Assembly (NCBI GenBank): GCA_017520105.1 | Contig: JAFWRL010000030.1 | Location: 1-7,856, forward strand | Direction of reading: 5' to 3' | From: Fibrobacter sp. | Lineage (GTDB): Bacteria > Fibrobacterota > Fibrobacteria > Fibrobacterales > Fibrobacteraceae | DNA: 7,856 nt | Shown here: piece after piece, positions 1-6,452 of the stretch | Numbering within the stretch: the first letter of the stretch is position 1 | How the letters are laid out: every line of letters begins with the position of its first letter | Notes under the pieces: generated by a model | What the model saw: only the letters and a program-made list of their open reading frames with translations | Told to the model about the DNA's origin: nothing | Databases searched by the model: none | Program-made: the position numbers and the translations under genes

Positions 1-898
1 AGTCGCCAAATTCATCGTGAAGATCAGAAAGATAGTTCAACGCGGCATCGGTCGCCAGTTCCGGGTTGCGGCGCATATCGACCCAGAAATCGGACTCGAG
101 ACCATAACGGGCACCAGTTTCAGGAATAAACTGCCACATGCCTCCCGCTTTCGCACGGCTGTACGCCTTGACATTAAAGCCCGATTCCACCAAGGCCAAG
201 TAAATGAGGTCACGCGGCATGCGTTTTTGCGCAAGCTTTGAATAAATTAACGAATCGTAGGCCGTCTTACGGGTGAGCGACCTAGTGATAAAACCACGTG
301 CGGACGTCGTCAAGTAGTAAATTTCCTGCATGACGCGGTCGTTAAACCGTATCGGCAACGAGAACCGTCCAGCATCCACCGTGTCCAAAAAGTTCTCTAT
401 CACGCGGATTGAGGCACTGTCCGCCATTTTTTCATCATAAGCATCGACACCTTCCAAGGACACGCTGTCCAAAGAAGTCGAGTCGTTCCCCTCGCCCGGC
501 AAATTGGGATAGACATCTTCCAGAGCATGCACAATGCGAAGCGGCATCTGCATCTTGTAGATGGAATCTTCGGCACGGGTAAGGCCGCTCTTCGTAGAAT
601 CGTATTTTTCAGTTACCAGCAAGCGAAGCGATTCTTCAAGATAATGCTTGGACACCGCCCATTCATGGTTGTCGATAGCCTGGAGACCATACTGATAATA
701 GACCCACGAAGGCCTAGTGGAATCCCCGACAATTTCCGTTCCTGGGTTTACTTGGGGTACATCAATGGAAACCTGTTCCGCCTGGATAGGTTTTACCTGA
801 GGTGACGCGGCTATTTTTTTCTGCTTGGAAGCACAAGCAGAGAACATCAGGATAGCGAGCGCGAGACCGACTCGAAATAGTTTAGGCGACCATATCAC
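1..898 (-). CDS. MltD-like lytic murein transglycosylase, lipoprotein (3' end outside window)
   Basis: Probably cleaves the MurNAc-GlcNAc bond of peptidoglycan with 1,6-anhydro product formation, acting from a lipid anchor in the periplasm. 299 residues are visible and the C-terminus lies beyond the left edge. A short signal sequence (about residues 9-21) ends in a lipobox FSAC with the lipidated Cys at 22. Residues 30-200 are a poorly conserved helical region. From about 225 the SLT domain is clear: LALVESGFN with catalytic Glu238, AGGMWQFIPETGARYGL (251-267), then VDMRRNPELATDAALNYL, as in MltD. LysM domains usual in MltD would lie outside the window. The start is GTG at 898-896: an in-frame TGA lies just upstream, and the only later start, ATG in the signal peptide, would destroy it. 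The GTG overlaps the stop of the acidic-protein gene as GTGA, suggesting translational coupling in one operon. Family call is firm; the exact subtype is not. Confidence 0.88.
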   Translation of the reverse strand, partial: MIWSPKLFRVGLALAILMFSACASKQKKIAASPQVKPIQAEQVSIDVPQVNPGTEIVGDSTRPSWVYYQYGLQAIDNHEWAVSKHYLEESLRLLVTEKYDSTKSGLTRAEDSIYKMQMPLRIVHALEDVYPNLPGEGNDSTSLDSVSLEGVDAYDEKMADSASIRVIENFLDTVDAGRFSLPIRFNDRVMQEIYYLTTSARGFITRSLTRKTAYDSLIYSKLAQKRMPRDLIYLALVESGFNVKAYSRAKAGGMWQFIPETGARYGLESDFWVDMRRNPELATDAALNYLSDLHDEFGD

Positions 899-1110
899 TG
901 GTCAAAATCCATGTCCTCGCCGTAGTCGGACCAAATAGGATTACGGCCAAAGGATGGTTTGTCGAAATCGACTTCTTCGTCAACTTCATCTTCCAACAAT
1001 TCTTCTTCTTCCTTGTTCAGATCGTCTTCTTCGCCTAAAAAAGTCGGATCAGGCGTGTCATCGAAAGCATCACTCTTCGGACGACGGCCACAATAGTAAG
1101 CAATACTCAT
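895..1110 (-). CDS. Small highly acidic protein of unknown function (71 aa)
   Basis: I do not recognise this family. The 71-residue product has 25 Asp/Glu against about 6 Lys/Arg. Its core (roughly residues 26-51) is almost continuous Glu/Asp, and the C-terminus is again acidic (GEDMDFDQ). There is no signal peptide, membrane segment or known fold; it is probably cytosolic and largely disordered. The short N-terminal part MSIAYYCGRRPK is the only basic stretch and holds the sole Cys. The start is well supported: a GGAGG Shine-Dalgarno (1120-1124) lies 9 nt before the ATG, and an in-frame TAA directly precedes it. It sits 18 bp after the 51-residue membrane protein gene, and its stop overlaps the GTG of the transglycosylase gene, so the three should be co-transcribed. 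A role as regulator or partner of either neighbour is inference only. Confidence 0.82.
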   Translation of the reverse strand: MSIAYYCGRRPKSDAFDDTPDPTFLGEEDDLNKEEEELLEDEVDEEVDFDKPSFGRNPIWSDYGEDMDFDQ

Positions 1111-1128
1111 TTAAGGAATCCTCCACTG

Positions 1129-1284
1129 TTATTGCATCAATCTGTTCATACCATACAGGATTACCCCACACATCGCAAACGCAGCCACGATTTGCAGGAT
1201 GATGATGATCCTGTTGATCTTGTACGCCCTTTGCGACTTTCTATGCCATGGCGGCAATTTGTTTGCGGAGTTCTTGTTTCTCAC
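1129..1284 (-). CDS. Small basic single-pass membrane protein (51 aa), first gene of the operon
   Basis: Unrecognised short gene. Translation from GTG at 1284-1282 gives 51 residues. Residues 1-25 are strongly basic (Arg/Lys at 2, 4, 9, 15, 16, 19, 22, 25) and include the motif KLPPWHRKSQRAYK. Residues 26-46 form one hydrophobic helix starting IIIILQIVAAFAMCGV, followed by a short tail GMNRLMQ. The basic N-terminus predicts an N-in, C-out inner-membrane topology. It ends 18 bp before the acidic-protein gene with its strong ribosome binding site, on the same strand. No other start exists in frame back to a TAA about 42 nt upstream. No clear Shine-Dalgarno precedes the GTG, but a TATATT box does, so a very short leader is possible. 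Support comes from operon position, a continuous frame and sensible membrane topology; homologues would settle it. Confidence 0.68.
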   Translation of the reverse strand: MRNKNSANKLPPWHRKSQRAYKINRIIIILQIVAAFAMCGVILYGMNRLMQ

Positions 1285-1362
1285 TTCGGAAGTGAAATAT
1301 ATACATAAATTTGAAAATGCAAACAGTTAATCAAAAAAAATGTCTAAATTCTTTATATAAAA
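1285..1362. promoter_or_regulatory. Divergent promoter region between the transglycosylase operon and the OmpA-family gene
   Basis: This 78-bp AT-rich gap must hold both divergent promoters. For the minus strand, a candidate -10 TATATT lies at 1301-1296 with a weak -35 TTTGCA at 1323-1318 (16-bp spacer). Transcription would then start only a few nt before the GTG. For the plus strand, TTTATATAAA (1352-1361) lies directly before the ATG at 1363, with no Shine-Dalgarno. A perfect 7-bp inverted repeat with one central base, TCACTTCGGAAGTGA (1281-1295), overlaps the GTG start. It could be an operator or a translation-blocking hairpin, or chance. All assignments are by eye. Confidence 0.35.
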
Positions 1363-3492
1363 ATGAAACAGTTTCTTTTAACCATTCTTGTTAGCGTCGT
1401 TTTCCTGTTTGCCCAGACTGGATTTTCCTACAACAATAGCGGAATCCAAATTCCTGGAGCACGTACCTTGGGGCCGGGAGACCTGTTCATCATGGGCGGG
1501 TTCGAAATGGCCAGTAGCAAAGAAACCGCAAGCATCGAAGGCTACATGACCGACGAAAACGGGATTCAAAAGCAACTGGACAAAGAATCCCCTTCGAATT
1601 CCATCATCGGCTATGTCGGCTACGGCATCCTGAGAAACCTGGAAGTCGGGATGCACCTGAATTTCCACTATGACGGAAACGCCGCCAAGACTAAACTCAA
1701 AGGACTCGGTTTTGGCGATCTTGGACTCATGGTCAAAGCGGCTCCCCCGAACCAAAAAATAATGGACAAGGTCAACGTATCTGCCGCACTTGAATTTTTC
1801 ATTCCGAGCGGGACCAACGAGAAAGGATTGCGCCCCAGACGCCTCTGGTACATCCACGAAGACAATACGACGCACCCCTACTCCGCAGCAGACTTAGCAC
1901 TTGCGGGAACGCTTTATTTGTCCATAAACTTCAACAAGTATATCATCTGGAACAACTACGCCGGTTACCTCAGGACATTCGAAAACAGCGAGAACGTTTT
2001 CGTCTGGGGTTCCGGGTTGAGTCTGTTCGCCTACGAATGGGTATCCCTTGTTATCGAAGCTTCCGGTGAAACATGGATCAAGTCAAACATGCTGAGCGAG
2101 TTCGTGAACGACCAGATAAGATTCTCTCCGGGGCTTAAAATAAGGCTCCCGAAGCGGACGACTCTTTCGATAAGCGCCGACCTCGGCATGGACCTTTTCC
2201 GGAAGAGAAAGGTCAGTCGCGGTCACCCCATAACTGTAGAGAACAATGGCCACTCGTATTCATATACCGTTCCGGGAAGCCCTCCCATCGCGGCATCCAT
2301 CAGGCTCAGTCGAACGTTTGACCTCAACGGAAAGATGGAAGACTTCAAGAAGCGCATGGACTCATGCCCCAAGTCCGGTCGAACTTTTAAAGAGAATGGC
2401 TACAAATGTGCACCCGACGAAGACGAAGACGGTATCGCCAACGACTTGGACCAGTGCCCCGACACGCCGGAAAACATTCTCATTGACGATAAAGGATGCC
2501 CGCTGGACCAAGATAAGGACGGAGTGCCGGACTACTTGGACAAATGTTCGGATACAAAAGAAGGTTACCCGACCGATGAAGATGGATGCATCCGCGATGC
2601 TGATAAGGACGGCGTTCCAGACGAACTAGACCGGTGCCCCAGGACACCCGCAGGTAACGAAGTCAACGAGAAAGGTTGCCTCGTAGATAGCGACGAAGAC
2701 GGCATCCCGAACATTTTCGACAAATGCCCGGAAACACCGACAGGGCTTTCCGTCAACAAGTACGGCTGCATTTTGGACAACGATCAGGACGGCATCCCGG
2801 ACGAATGGGACAAGTGCCAGGATAGCGCACCGAACGAAGCCGTGAATAAAGAAGGCTGCCCCGTCGATACCGACGAAGACGGCATTCCCGATGTTTTGGA
2901 CAAATGCGAAGCCACGCCTCAAGGAGTGAAAGTCGATAGCATCGGCTGTCGGCTAGACATGGACCACGATGGAGTATTCGACGAAGACGACAGATGCGCG
3001 AACACTCCCGAAGACGCCCCTGTTGACACCATCGGCTGTCCGCTGGATTCAGACCACGATGGCATTTACGATTATCTGGACAACTGCCCCAATACGATTG
3101 AAAAAACCGAAGTCGATATGAACGGATGCCCCATCCGCGAAAAGCAGAACCTCGATAAGATTGCAAGGCGCATCATGTTCCATAAGGGGACCGACAAACC
3201 ACTCAATTCCTCATACACAGCCTTGAGCGACATCGTTTCCATCATGCGTCACAACAAGTTAATTGCCCTAGAAATCCAGTGCAGCGTCAAGTCGGGCGAA
3301 GCTATGGATCCGCAAGCTCTTTCGGAAGCACGCGCAAATCTCGTTTTCGAATTTCTTACAAACAAAGGAATTAAAGAAGATAGATTGAAGGCGGCAGGAT
3401 ACGGGTTAAAGCTTCCGACAATTGATCGCGAGCACACAAAGCTGAACCCCGTCGGCATAAGACTACTGCCCCACCGCATCATAGAAGAGTAG
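1363..3492 (+). CDS. OmpA-family outer-membrane protein with eight TSP type-3 repeats (709 aa)
   Basis: Likely an abundant envelope structural protein. A Sec signal peptide covers residues 1-22 (MKQFLLTILVSVVFLFAQ, cut near GFS). Residues about 25-330 alternate in a way that suggests an outer-membrane beta-barrel, but I cannot name the family. Residues 352-591 are eight exact 30-residue thrombospondin type-3 repeats of form DxDxDGxxDxxDxC...GC, which bind calcium and usually form a rigid periplasmic or surface rod. Residues about 595-705 resemble an OmpA C-terminal domain (ALSEARANLV, then DRLKAAGYG). Arg657, matching the conserved peptidoglycan-binding Arg, is kept, but the position 15 residues earlier that should be Asp is Val642. 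The usual NRRVEI end is LNPVGIRL. Peptidoglycan binding may therefore be weak or lost. It stands alone on this strand, divergent from the transglycosylase operon. The start is fixed by the signal peptide. Confidence 0.92.
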   Translation: MKQFLLTILVSVVFLFAQTGFSYNNSGIQIPGARTLGPGDLFIMGGFEMASSKETASIEGYMTDENGIQKQLDKESPSNSIIGYVGYGILRNLEVGMHLNFHYDGNAAKTKLKGLGFGDLGLMVKAAPPNQKIMDKVNVSAALEFFIPSGTNEKGLRPRRLWYIHEDNTTHPYSAADLALAGTLYLSINFNKYIIWNNYAGYLRTFENSENVFVWGSGLSLFAYEWVSLVIEASGETWIKSNMLSEFVNDQIRFSPGLKIRLPKRTTLSISADLGMDLFRKRKVSRGHPITVENNGHSYSYTVPGSPPIAASIRLSRTFDLNGKMEDFKKRMDSCPKSGRTFKENGYKCAPDEDEDGIANDLDQCPDTPENILIDDKGCPLDQDKDGVPDYLDKCSDTKEGYPTDEDGCIRDADKDGVPDELDRCPRTPAGNEVNEKGCLVDSDEDGIPNIFDKCPETPTGLSVNKYGCILDNDQDGIPDEWDKCQDSAPNEAVNKEGCPVDTDEDGIPDVLDKCEATPQGVKVDSIGCRLDMDHDGVFDEDDRCANTPEDAPVDTIGCPLDSDHDGIYDYLDNCPNTIEKTEVDMNGCPIREKQNLDKIARRIMFHKGTDKPLNSSYTALSDIVSIMRHNKLIALEIQCSVKSGEAMDPQALSEARANLVFEFLTNKGIKEDRLKAAGYGLKLPTIDREHTKLNPVGIRLLPHRIIEE
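2416..3135 (+). repeat. Eight in-frame 90-bp repeats encoding TSP type-3 units
   Basis: Eight tandem units of exactly 30 codons span residues 352-591. Each carries a DxDxDG loop, a second Asp run and two Cys spaced alike, the second within a closing GC motif. The DNA copies have diverged considerably, so this is an old protein repeat. Acidic loop residues are kept in all eight. The Pro after the first Cys is lost in units 2, 5, 6 and 7. Confidence 0.93.
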
Positions 3493-3523
3493 TTGGTAGA
3501 GTTTAGTTGAATTAAGAATTATT

Positions 3524-3703
3524 CTAGGCTCTATCATTCTTGTTGAAAAACAGAGCGATAACAAGCGCAACGACAACGTAAAGCGCCACAGCCGCAAAAA
3601 GCCCGAGAATCTCCGAGCCCGAAACAGCCTCCACCTTGATGTACAGGAGGACAGAAAGGGGCATGGCAAGCAAAAAAAGGATTCCGGGGATTTTCTGTTT
3701 CAT
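3524..3703 (-). CDS. Small two-helix membrane protein (59 aa)
   Basis: Unrecognised. From ATG at 3703-3701 the product is 59 residues with two hydrophobic helices, about 5-22 (IPGILFLLAMPLSVLLYI) and 32-53 (ILGLFAAVALYVVVALVIAL). They are joined by the short loop KVEAVSGSE, and the tail NKNDRA is polar. The basic MKQK start suggests both ends are cytosolic. An in-frame TTG at 3748 would add 15 residues (VSLPNHAAFFYFIS), but this extension looks noncoding. The ATG is preceded by TTTTATAAGC and no Shine-Dalgarno, the arrangement also seen before the OmpA-family and radical SAM genes. It converges on the OmpA-family gene, with 31 bp between stops. The hydrophobic pattern argues for a real gene, but at this length only conservation would prove it. 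Confidence 0.6.
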   Translation of the reverse strand: MKQKIPGILFLLAMPLSVLLYIKVEAVSGSEILGLFAAVALYVVVALVIALFFNKNDRA

Positions 3704-3785
3704 GCTTATAAAATAGAAAAAAGCCGCGTGGTTCGGCAGGCTAACCAACCATGATTCGGCATGACGGCACTACGCAATCTTAGCA

Positions 3786-3864
3786 CGTCATTCTGAGCGC
3801 AGCGAAGAATCCAGTAACATTTAAAACTTGACTAGATCCTTCCCCCTACGGGCTCAGGATGACG
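3786..3864. repeat. Inverted-repeat element, GTCATYCTGAGC type
   Basis: The left end CGTCATTCTGAGC (3786-3798) and the reverse complement of the right end, CGTCATCCTGAGC (3864-3852), agree at 12 of 13 bases. The inner parts GAAGAATCCAGT (3804-3815) and GAAGGATCTAGT (read on the minus strand, 3842-3831) agree at 10 of 12. The loop is about 15 AT-rich bases. The whole can fold as a long imperfect hairpin. A related single arm occurs at 5652-5682. It lies between the 59-residue protein gene and the 3' end of the xylanase gene. It looks like a dispersed intergenic repeat rather than an IS end; no T-run marks it as a terminator. Confidence 0.75.
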
Positions 3865-3881
3865 ACTCTGTAGCGGAGGCT

Positions 3882-3929
3882 GTCACCCCGGCCTTGCGAT
3901 GCACTGAGTACCATCGAAGTGTGCCGGGG
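3882..3929. repeat. GTCACCCCGGCC repeat with nested hairpin, 3' of the xylanase gene
   Basis: CCCCGGC (3886-3892) pairs with GCCGGGG (3923-3929), and inside the loop CGATG (3897-3901) pairs with CATCG (3912-3916). The leading GTCACCCCGGCCTT (3882-3895) matches, at 13 of 14 bases, the two GTCATCCCGGCCTT copies on the minus strand at 7454-7490. It starts 16 bp past the xylanase stop in the direction of transcription, so it may cap or stabilise the mRNA 3' end. There is no T-tract for an intrinsic terminator. Confidence 0.6.
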
Positions 3930-3944
3930 CCGGCATTCACAATA

Positions 3945-5594
3945 CTACTTCACGGTAATCTGATACTTCTTGTCGCCAGCGTTGACCTGGTAATAGCCCT
4001 TGAATCCGCGGAACTTGGCTTCGCCGTTTTCATCGGCAACCGCCCTAAGATCCGACGTCCAAACTTTGTGCCACAAGTCATAGACTCGCTTTGCGGCAGG
4101 CTTTTCGCGACCGTCAGAAGCAATCATGCCACCGTTCTTGACCCAGTGACGGTTGTCCCAGAAGCCCCACAGCACAATGCCGTTCACAGCCGGGTGGCTA
4201 AATGCCGTACGGATAAACGTTTCGAACTTTTCAGCCTGGACTTCTTCGGTATCGTTCATACCCGCCTGCCAATCGCCCACATCGAATTCCGTGACCTTAA
4301 TCGGGAGGCCAAGAGAGGCAAGCTTATCGAGACGAGATTTGATGAGTCCAGGAATCACAGGACGCAGCCCAAAGTGGCACTGCACACCAATGCCCATCAC
4401 AGGCACTTTGCGGTCGAGCATGCCCTTAATCAAACCGTAATAGCGGTCCGTTTCGCCAGCGGCAACGACGTTGTAGTCGTTGATGTAAAGAATTGCACTC
4501 GGGTCAGCCTTGTGTGCCCAGATAAATGCACTGTCGAGAATTTCCCAGCCGCACTTGTTGAACGTCCAAGATTCGTGAATCGGTTCGTTCCAAACGTCGT
4601 ATTCCGTAATCTTGCCCTTGTATTCCTTGAGGTCGCGGTTGATACGGGCCTTGAGCTTTTCGGCCATTTCTTCGCAGCTACCCTTGTTGCTGTAGTGCTT
4701 GTCGAAACCGTAGCCCTGATGGCTCCACATGAGGGCGTGACCACGGAGTTTCCAATGATTTTCAGCCGTGAAGTCCGTGTATTCCTTCATCTCTTCACGC
4801 TTGATTTTGCCCTTCTTCGGTTCGTATTCCGGCCACTTGAACTGGTTTTCGGAAACACCATGCCAGAAGTACTTCTTGGCTGCATTGCGGTACCAATTTT
4901 CGGTGCTATCCTTGGTATCGTAAAGAGCGAGCGCCGTACCGAACGGGAACGAGTGGCGCAAAAGCTTCACGTGGACCTTTTCGCCTGGATTCGCCTTGAC
5001 AACGAAATCCGCCTTGCGGAGCGAATCAATACGGGAGTCAGCAGCCTCGTACCATGCCGGGTCGGACATTTCGTCCATCTTCTCGACTTCCACATCGTCG
5101 AGTTGCATCCACCCCTTCTTGAGGCCAATCTGGAACGTGATGTTGTTGAGGCCGTAACCCTTCTGGTCGGCAAGGAAAATCATTTCGTAAGTCTGCCATT
5201 TGTCCGTCAAATCAAACGAAGCACTTTCTTTTTGACGGTAGTCCGGAGGGCCGCCCTGCACCACGGAATTGATGGGCATGTTGCCTTTGGCCTTGAAGGT
5301 CAGCTTGTAAAAGCCGGAATCCGCAAGCCACTTGGGCGGCTGGAGCTGCAAGCCCCACCACGGATTCGGAAGTTCCTTCACCACGACCTTTGCGCCCTGA
5401 GAACCATCGACGCCAAGCCCCTGCACAGCAATCTGCGATTCGGCTTTTGCTGGACCATCCGGATTGTTCCAGAGATACCAACCACCGTCACCGTATTCCA
5501 TGTCGCCGTTGTTCAACTGCGCAAGAGACGGGGCCGTAAAAGCGAGCGCGACCGTCGCCGCCAAGGCAAGAGCCTTTTTATTCTTTAAAATCAT
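3945..5594 (-). CDS. Secreted GH10 endo-beta-1,4-xylanase with N-terminal CBM (549 aa)
   Basis: Hydrolyses internal beta-1,4-xylosyl bonds of xylan by a retaining mechanism, outside the cytoplasm. The signal peptide is residues 1-25 (cut after PSLA, before Q). Residues about 27-172 form a beta-rich carbohydrate-binding module of the CBM4/9/22 type. Residues about 180-225 match the linker-like domain often preceding GH10 (RHSFPFGTAL). The GH10 barrel follows: SENQFKW (248-254), RGHALMWSHQ (284-293), EYDVWNEP with acid/base Glu337, NDYN (372-375), GVQCHF (403-408), VTEFD with nucleophile Glu436, and LWGFWDNRHW (475-484). A 38-residue beta tail ends the protein. WSHQ replaces the usual WHSQ. ATG at 5594 is chosen over an in-frame TTG at 5627 because GAGG lies 5 nt before it and the signal peptide begins there. 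It is monocistronic here, flanked by repeats. It lacks the CBM6 found in some Fibrobacter GH10 xylanases. Confidence 0.95.
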   Translation of the reverse strand: MILKNKKALALAATVALAFTAPSLAQLNNGDMEYGDGGWYLWNNPDGPAKAESQIAVQGLGVDGSQGAKVVVKELPNPWWGLQLQPPKWLADSGFYKLTFKAKGNMPINSVVQGGPPDYRQKESASFDLTDKWQTYEMIFLADQKGYGLNNITFQIGLKKGWMQLDDVEVEKMDEMSDPAWYEAADSRIDSLRKADFVVKANPGEKVHVKLLRHSFPFGTALALYDTKDSTENWYRNAAKKYFWHGVSENQFKWPEYEPKKGKIKREEMKEYTDFTAENHWKLRGHALMWSHQGYGFDKHYSNKGSCEEMAEKLKARINRDLKEYKGKITEYDVWNEPIHESWTFNKCGWEILDSAFIWAHKADPSAILYINDYNVVAAGETDRYYGLIKGMLDRKVPVMGIGVQCHFGLRPVIPGLIKSRLDKLASLGLPIKVTEFDVGDWQAGMNDTEEVQAEKFETFIRTAFSHPAVNGIVLWGFWDNRHWVKNGGMIASDGREKPAAKRVYDLWHKVWTSDLRAVADENGEAKFRGFKGYYQVNAGDKKYQITVK

Positions 5595-5599
5595 GAAAA

Positions 5600-5603
5600 C
5601 CTC
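5600..5603 (-). promoter_or_regulatory. Ribosome binding site of the xylanase gene
   Basis: GAGG, within TTGAGG read on the minus strand, lies 5 nt before the ATG at 5594-5592. It decides for this ATG over the in-frame TTG at 5627. Confidence 0.6.
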
Positions 5604-5651
5604 AATACTGTTATCTAGAACAATCAATTTGCCGAAAAGAACTTGTTTTTA

Positions 5652-5682
5652 CGTCATCCTGAACGACAGTGAAGGATCCAGT
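5652..5682 (+). repeat. Single arm of the GTCATCCTGA intergenic repeat
   Basis: CGTCATCCTGAACG followed by GAAGGATCCAGT matches the left arm at 3786-3815 at about 26 of 31 positions with one gap. It lies upstream of the xylanase gene, about 58 bp before its ATG, so it is either within or just behind that gene's promoter. No partner arm is visible nearby. Confidence 0.65.
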
Positions 5683-5844
5683 TATTTTTAACCTAAATAT
5701 ATACTTGAACAAGGAATTTCGCGAGCCCCAAATCCCTATTTCGCCCGACTATAATACCGACATTGTAAAAAGTGTAGCAAGTGTATTGAACAATATATCG
5801 AAAAAACTAATTCCTCAGCTAAATTTTCCCGATTCCATCACGCA

Positions 5845-5864
5845 AAAATGCACTTGCGCATTTT
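5845..5864. other. Small inverted repeat upstream of the AT-rich gene
   Basis: AAAATGC and GCATTTT form a perfect 7-bp stem with the 6-base loop ACTTGC. It lies 120 bp before the ATG at 5985. It could be a terminator remnant (TTTTC follows the stem), an operator, or chance. Confidence 0.3.
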
Positions 5865-5887
5865 CATTGCCGAACCGTAGTGTATTG

Positions 5888-5948
5888 CGCTTTGTGCAAT
5901 TTCAAATCGCTAAAAAATTTGTATGATTGGAGAGGTATGGTTATCGAA
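5888..5948 (+). pseudogene. Possible C-terminal remnant of a lost paralogue of the downstream gene
   Basis: Two frames here resemble the end of the downstream gene once its frameshift is corrected. Frame one (5888-5923) reads RFVQFQIAKKFV against WFVFFLAGKRFI, sharing F, V, F, K and F without gaps. About one frame change later, 5922-5948 reads YDWRGMVIE against YDWRSMPIE, with 23 of 27 bases identical. The simplest reading is the decayed tail of an upstream copy, left by tandem duplication and deletion. The second block is solid as a DNA repeat; the first is short and could be chance. Confidence 0.3.
5922..5948 (+). repeat. Direct repeat, upstream copy (pairs with 6479-6505)
   Basis: The shared core is TATGATTGGAGA, then G or A, then GTATG, three variable bases and ATCGAA. 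23 of 27 bases match the copy at 6479-6505, and both are preceded by AAAATTT. The copies lie 557 bp apart and bracket the AT-rich secreted-protein gene. In the downstream copy the matching frame encodes YDWRSMPIE, here YDWRGMVIE. Confidence 0.8.
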
Positions 5949-5969
5949 CTTAATCACAAAATATTCAAT

Positions 5970-5976
5970 GAGGTGA
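5970..5976 (+). promoter_or_regulatory. Ribosome binding site deciding the start at 5985
   Basis: GAGGTGA lies 8 nt before ATG 5985, an almost ideal Shine-Dalgarno. It favours this ATG over the upstream in-frame ATG at 5937, which has only GGAG four bases before it and would put a non-signal leader ahead of the signal peptide. Confidence 0.7.
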
Positions 5977-5984
5977 TTTGTCCA

Positions 5985-6452
5985 ATGACTTATTTTATCC
6001 GTTGTTCCTTAATAACGGTACTTTTTAGTGGCGTTCTTTTTCTTGCTCATTCAGCTTCTTCTCAAAATGGAGTTTGTAAATGGGACGCACAACTTAGTCA
6101 AGCAATGTTTAAATATGAAAAATACTTAAACGGACAATATGAAGCAGACGATGCAGACATTCTTCTTCCGTTAGGGTATCGAAAAATGAACTGCCTTCTT
6201 GATTCAATTATAAAAAAGGAAAAATATGACTTCAATCCATATAATTTGCTTTGGCTGACTGAAATTCCGGATTCTGTTTTTTATTTGTCTCCTGCTAGTG
6301 TAAAGTATTTGGTTGAAAATAAAAACAAACTTATTAAAAATGCAGGTCGTTTATTAGTCAATGAGAAAATGAAAAAGAAATATTCAATAGACAACAATGT
6401 TATAGAAAAAAACACAACGATAAAAACTTTTGATTGGTTTGTCTTTTTTTAG
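5985..6452 (+). CDS. Small secreted protein of unknown function, AT-rich, probably frameshifted near its end (155 aa)
   Basis: I do not recognise the family. A Sec signal peptide covers residues 1 to about 26 (TYFIRCSLITVLFSGVLFL, then AHSASS), giving a mature protein of about 130 residues, mostly helical and Lys-rich towards the end. Cys31 and Cys54 are the only Cys in the mature part. G+C is about 30%, against roughly half in the xylanase gene, a sign of foreign or fast-decaying DNA. The frame ends at TAG directly after a T7 run (6444-6450). Read one base back, it continues as LAGKRF, IKIS and YDWRSMPIEK to a TAA at 6509-6511, giving 175 residues. A related YDWR peptide is encoded upstream at 5922-5948, so the tail looks genuine. 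The TAG may result from a one-base deletion, phase variation, programmed -1 slippage or a sequencing error. The start is set by GAGGTGA and the signal peptide. Confidence 0.7.
   Translation: MTYFIRCSLITVLFSGVLFLAHSASSQNGVCKWDAQLSQAMFKYEKYLNGQYEADDADILLPLGYRKMNCLLDSIIKKEKYDFNPYNLLWLTEIPDSVFYLSPASVKYLVENKNKLIKNAGRLLVNEKMKKKYSIDNNVIEKNTTIKTFDWFVFF

Larger units (their letters stand above)
5683..5984. other. AT-rich noncoding stretch between xylanase and small secreted protein genes
   Basis: No convincing gene. A frame open from a GTG at 5669 to 5926 begins inside the repeat and has no ribosome binding site; I take it as chance, except possibly its last part (see the remnant entry at 5888). Two small hairpins are visible: AAAATGC (5845-5851) with GCATTTT (5858-5864), and ATTGC (5884-5888) with GCAAT (5896-5900). 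A TATAAT at 5750-5755 has no good -35 partner. The 9-mer AGTGTATTG occurs twice (5780 and 5879). The promoter of the 5985 gene is presumably in here, but I cannot place it. Confidence 0.5.

Noticed and set aside
527..805. 92-codon plus-strand frame, and other plus-strand frames within 1-1202
   Set aside because: They are shadows of the minus-strand transglycosylase operon and have no motifs.
2416..3135. Regular 90-bp periodicity resembling a repeat array such as CRISPR
   Set aside because: Units are contiguous with no spacers, stay in frame and encode TSP3 motifs.
3704..3748. TTG start extending the 59-residue membrane protein by 15 residues
   Set aside because: The added residues look noncoding and there is no ribosome binding site; ATG 3703 gives a typical small two-helix protein.
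3828..5588. A 586-codon open frame on the plus strand, longer than the gene opposite
   Set aside because: It is antisense to the xylanase, whose motifs, signal peptide and ribosome binding site are unmistakable. The plus-strand product has no recognisable domain and is explained by codon bias of the opposite strand.
5750..5755. Consensus TATAAT as a promoter
   Set aside because: No acceptable -35 lies 15-19 bp upstream, and the nearest supported start codon downstream is 230 bp away.
5669..5926. 85-codon frame on the plus strand from a GTG
   Set aside because: It starts inside an intergenic repeat, lacks a ribosome binding site and shows no domain. Only its last dozen codons may be remnant coding sequence.
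5880..5984. N-terminal extension of the AT-rich gene to 5880 or to ATG 5937
   Set aside because: The extension would put a polar leader before a clear signal peptide, and GAGGTGA sits correctly for ATG 5985. The extension overlaps the direct repeat.
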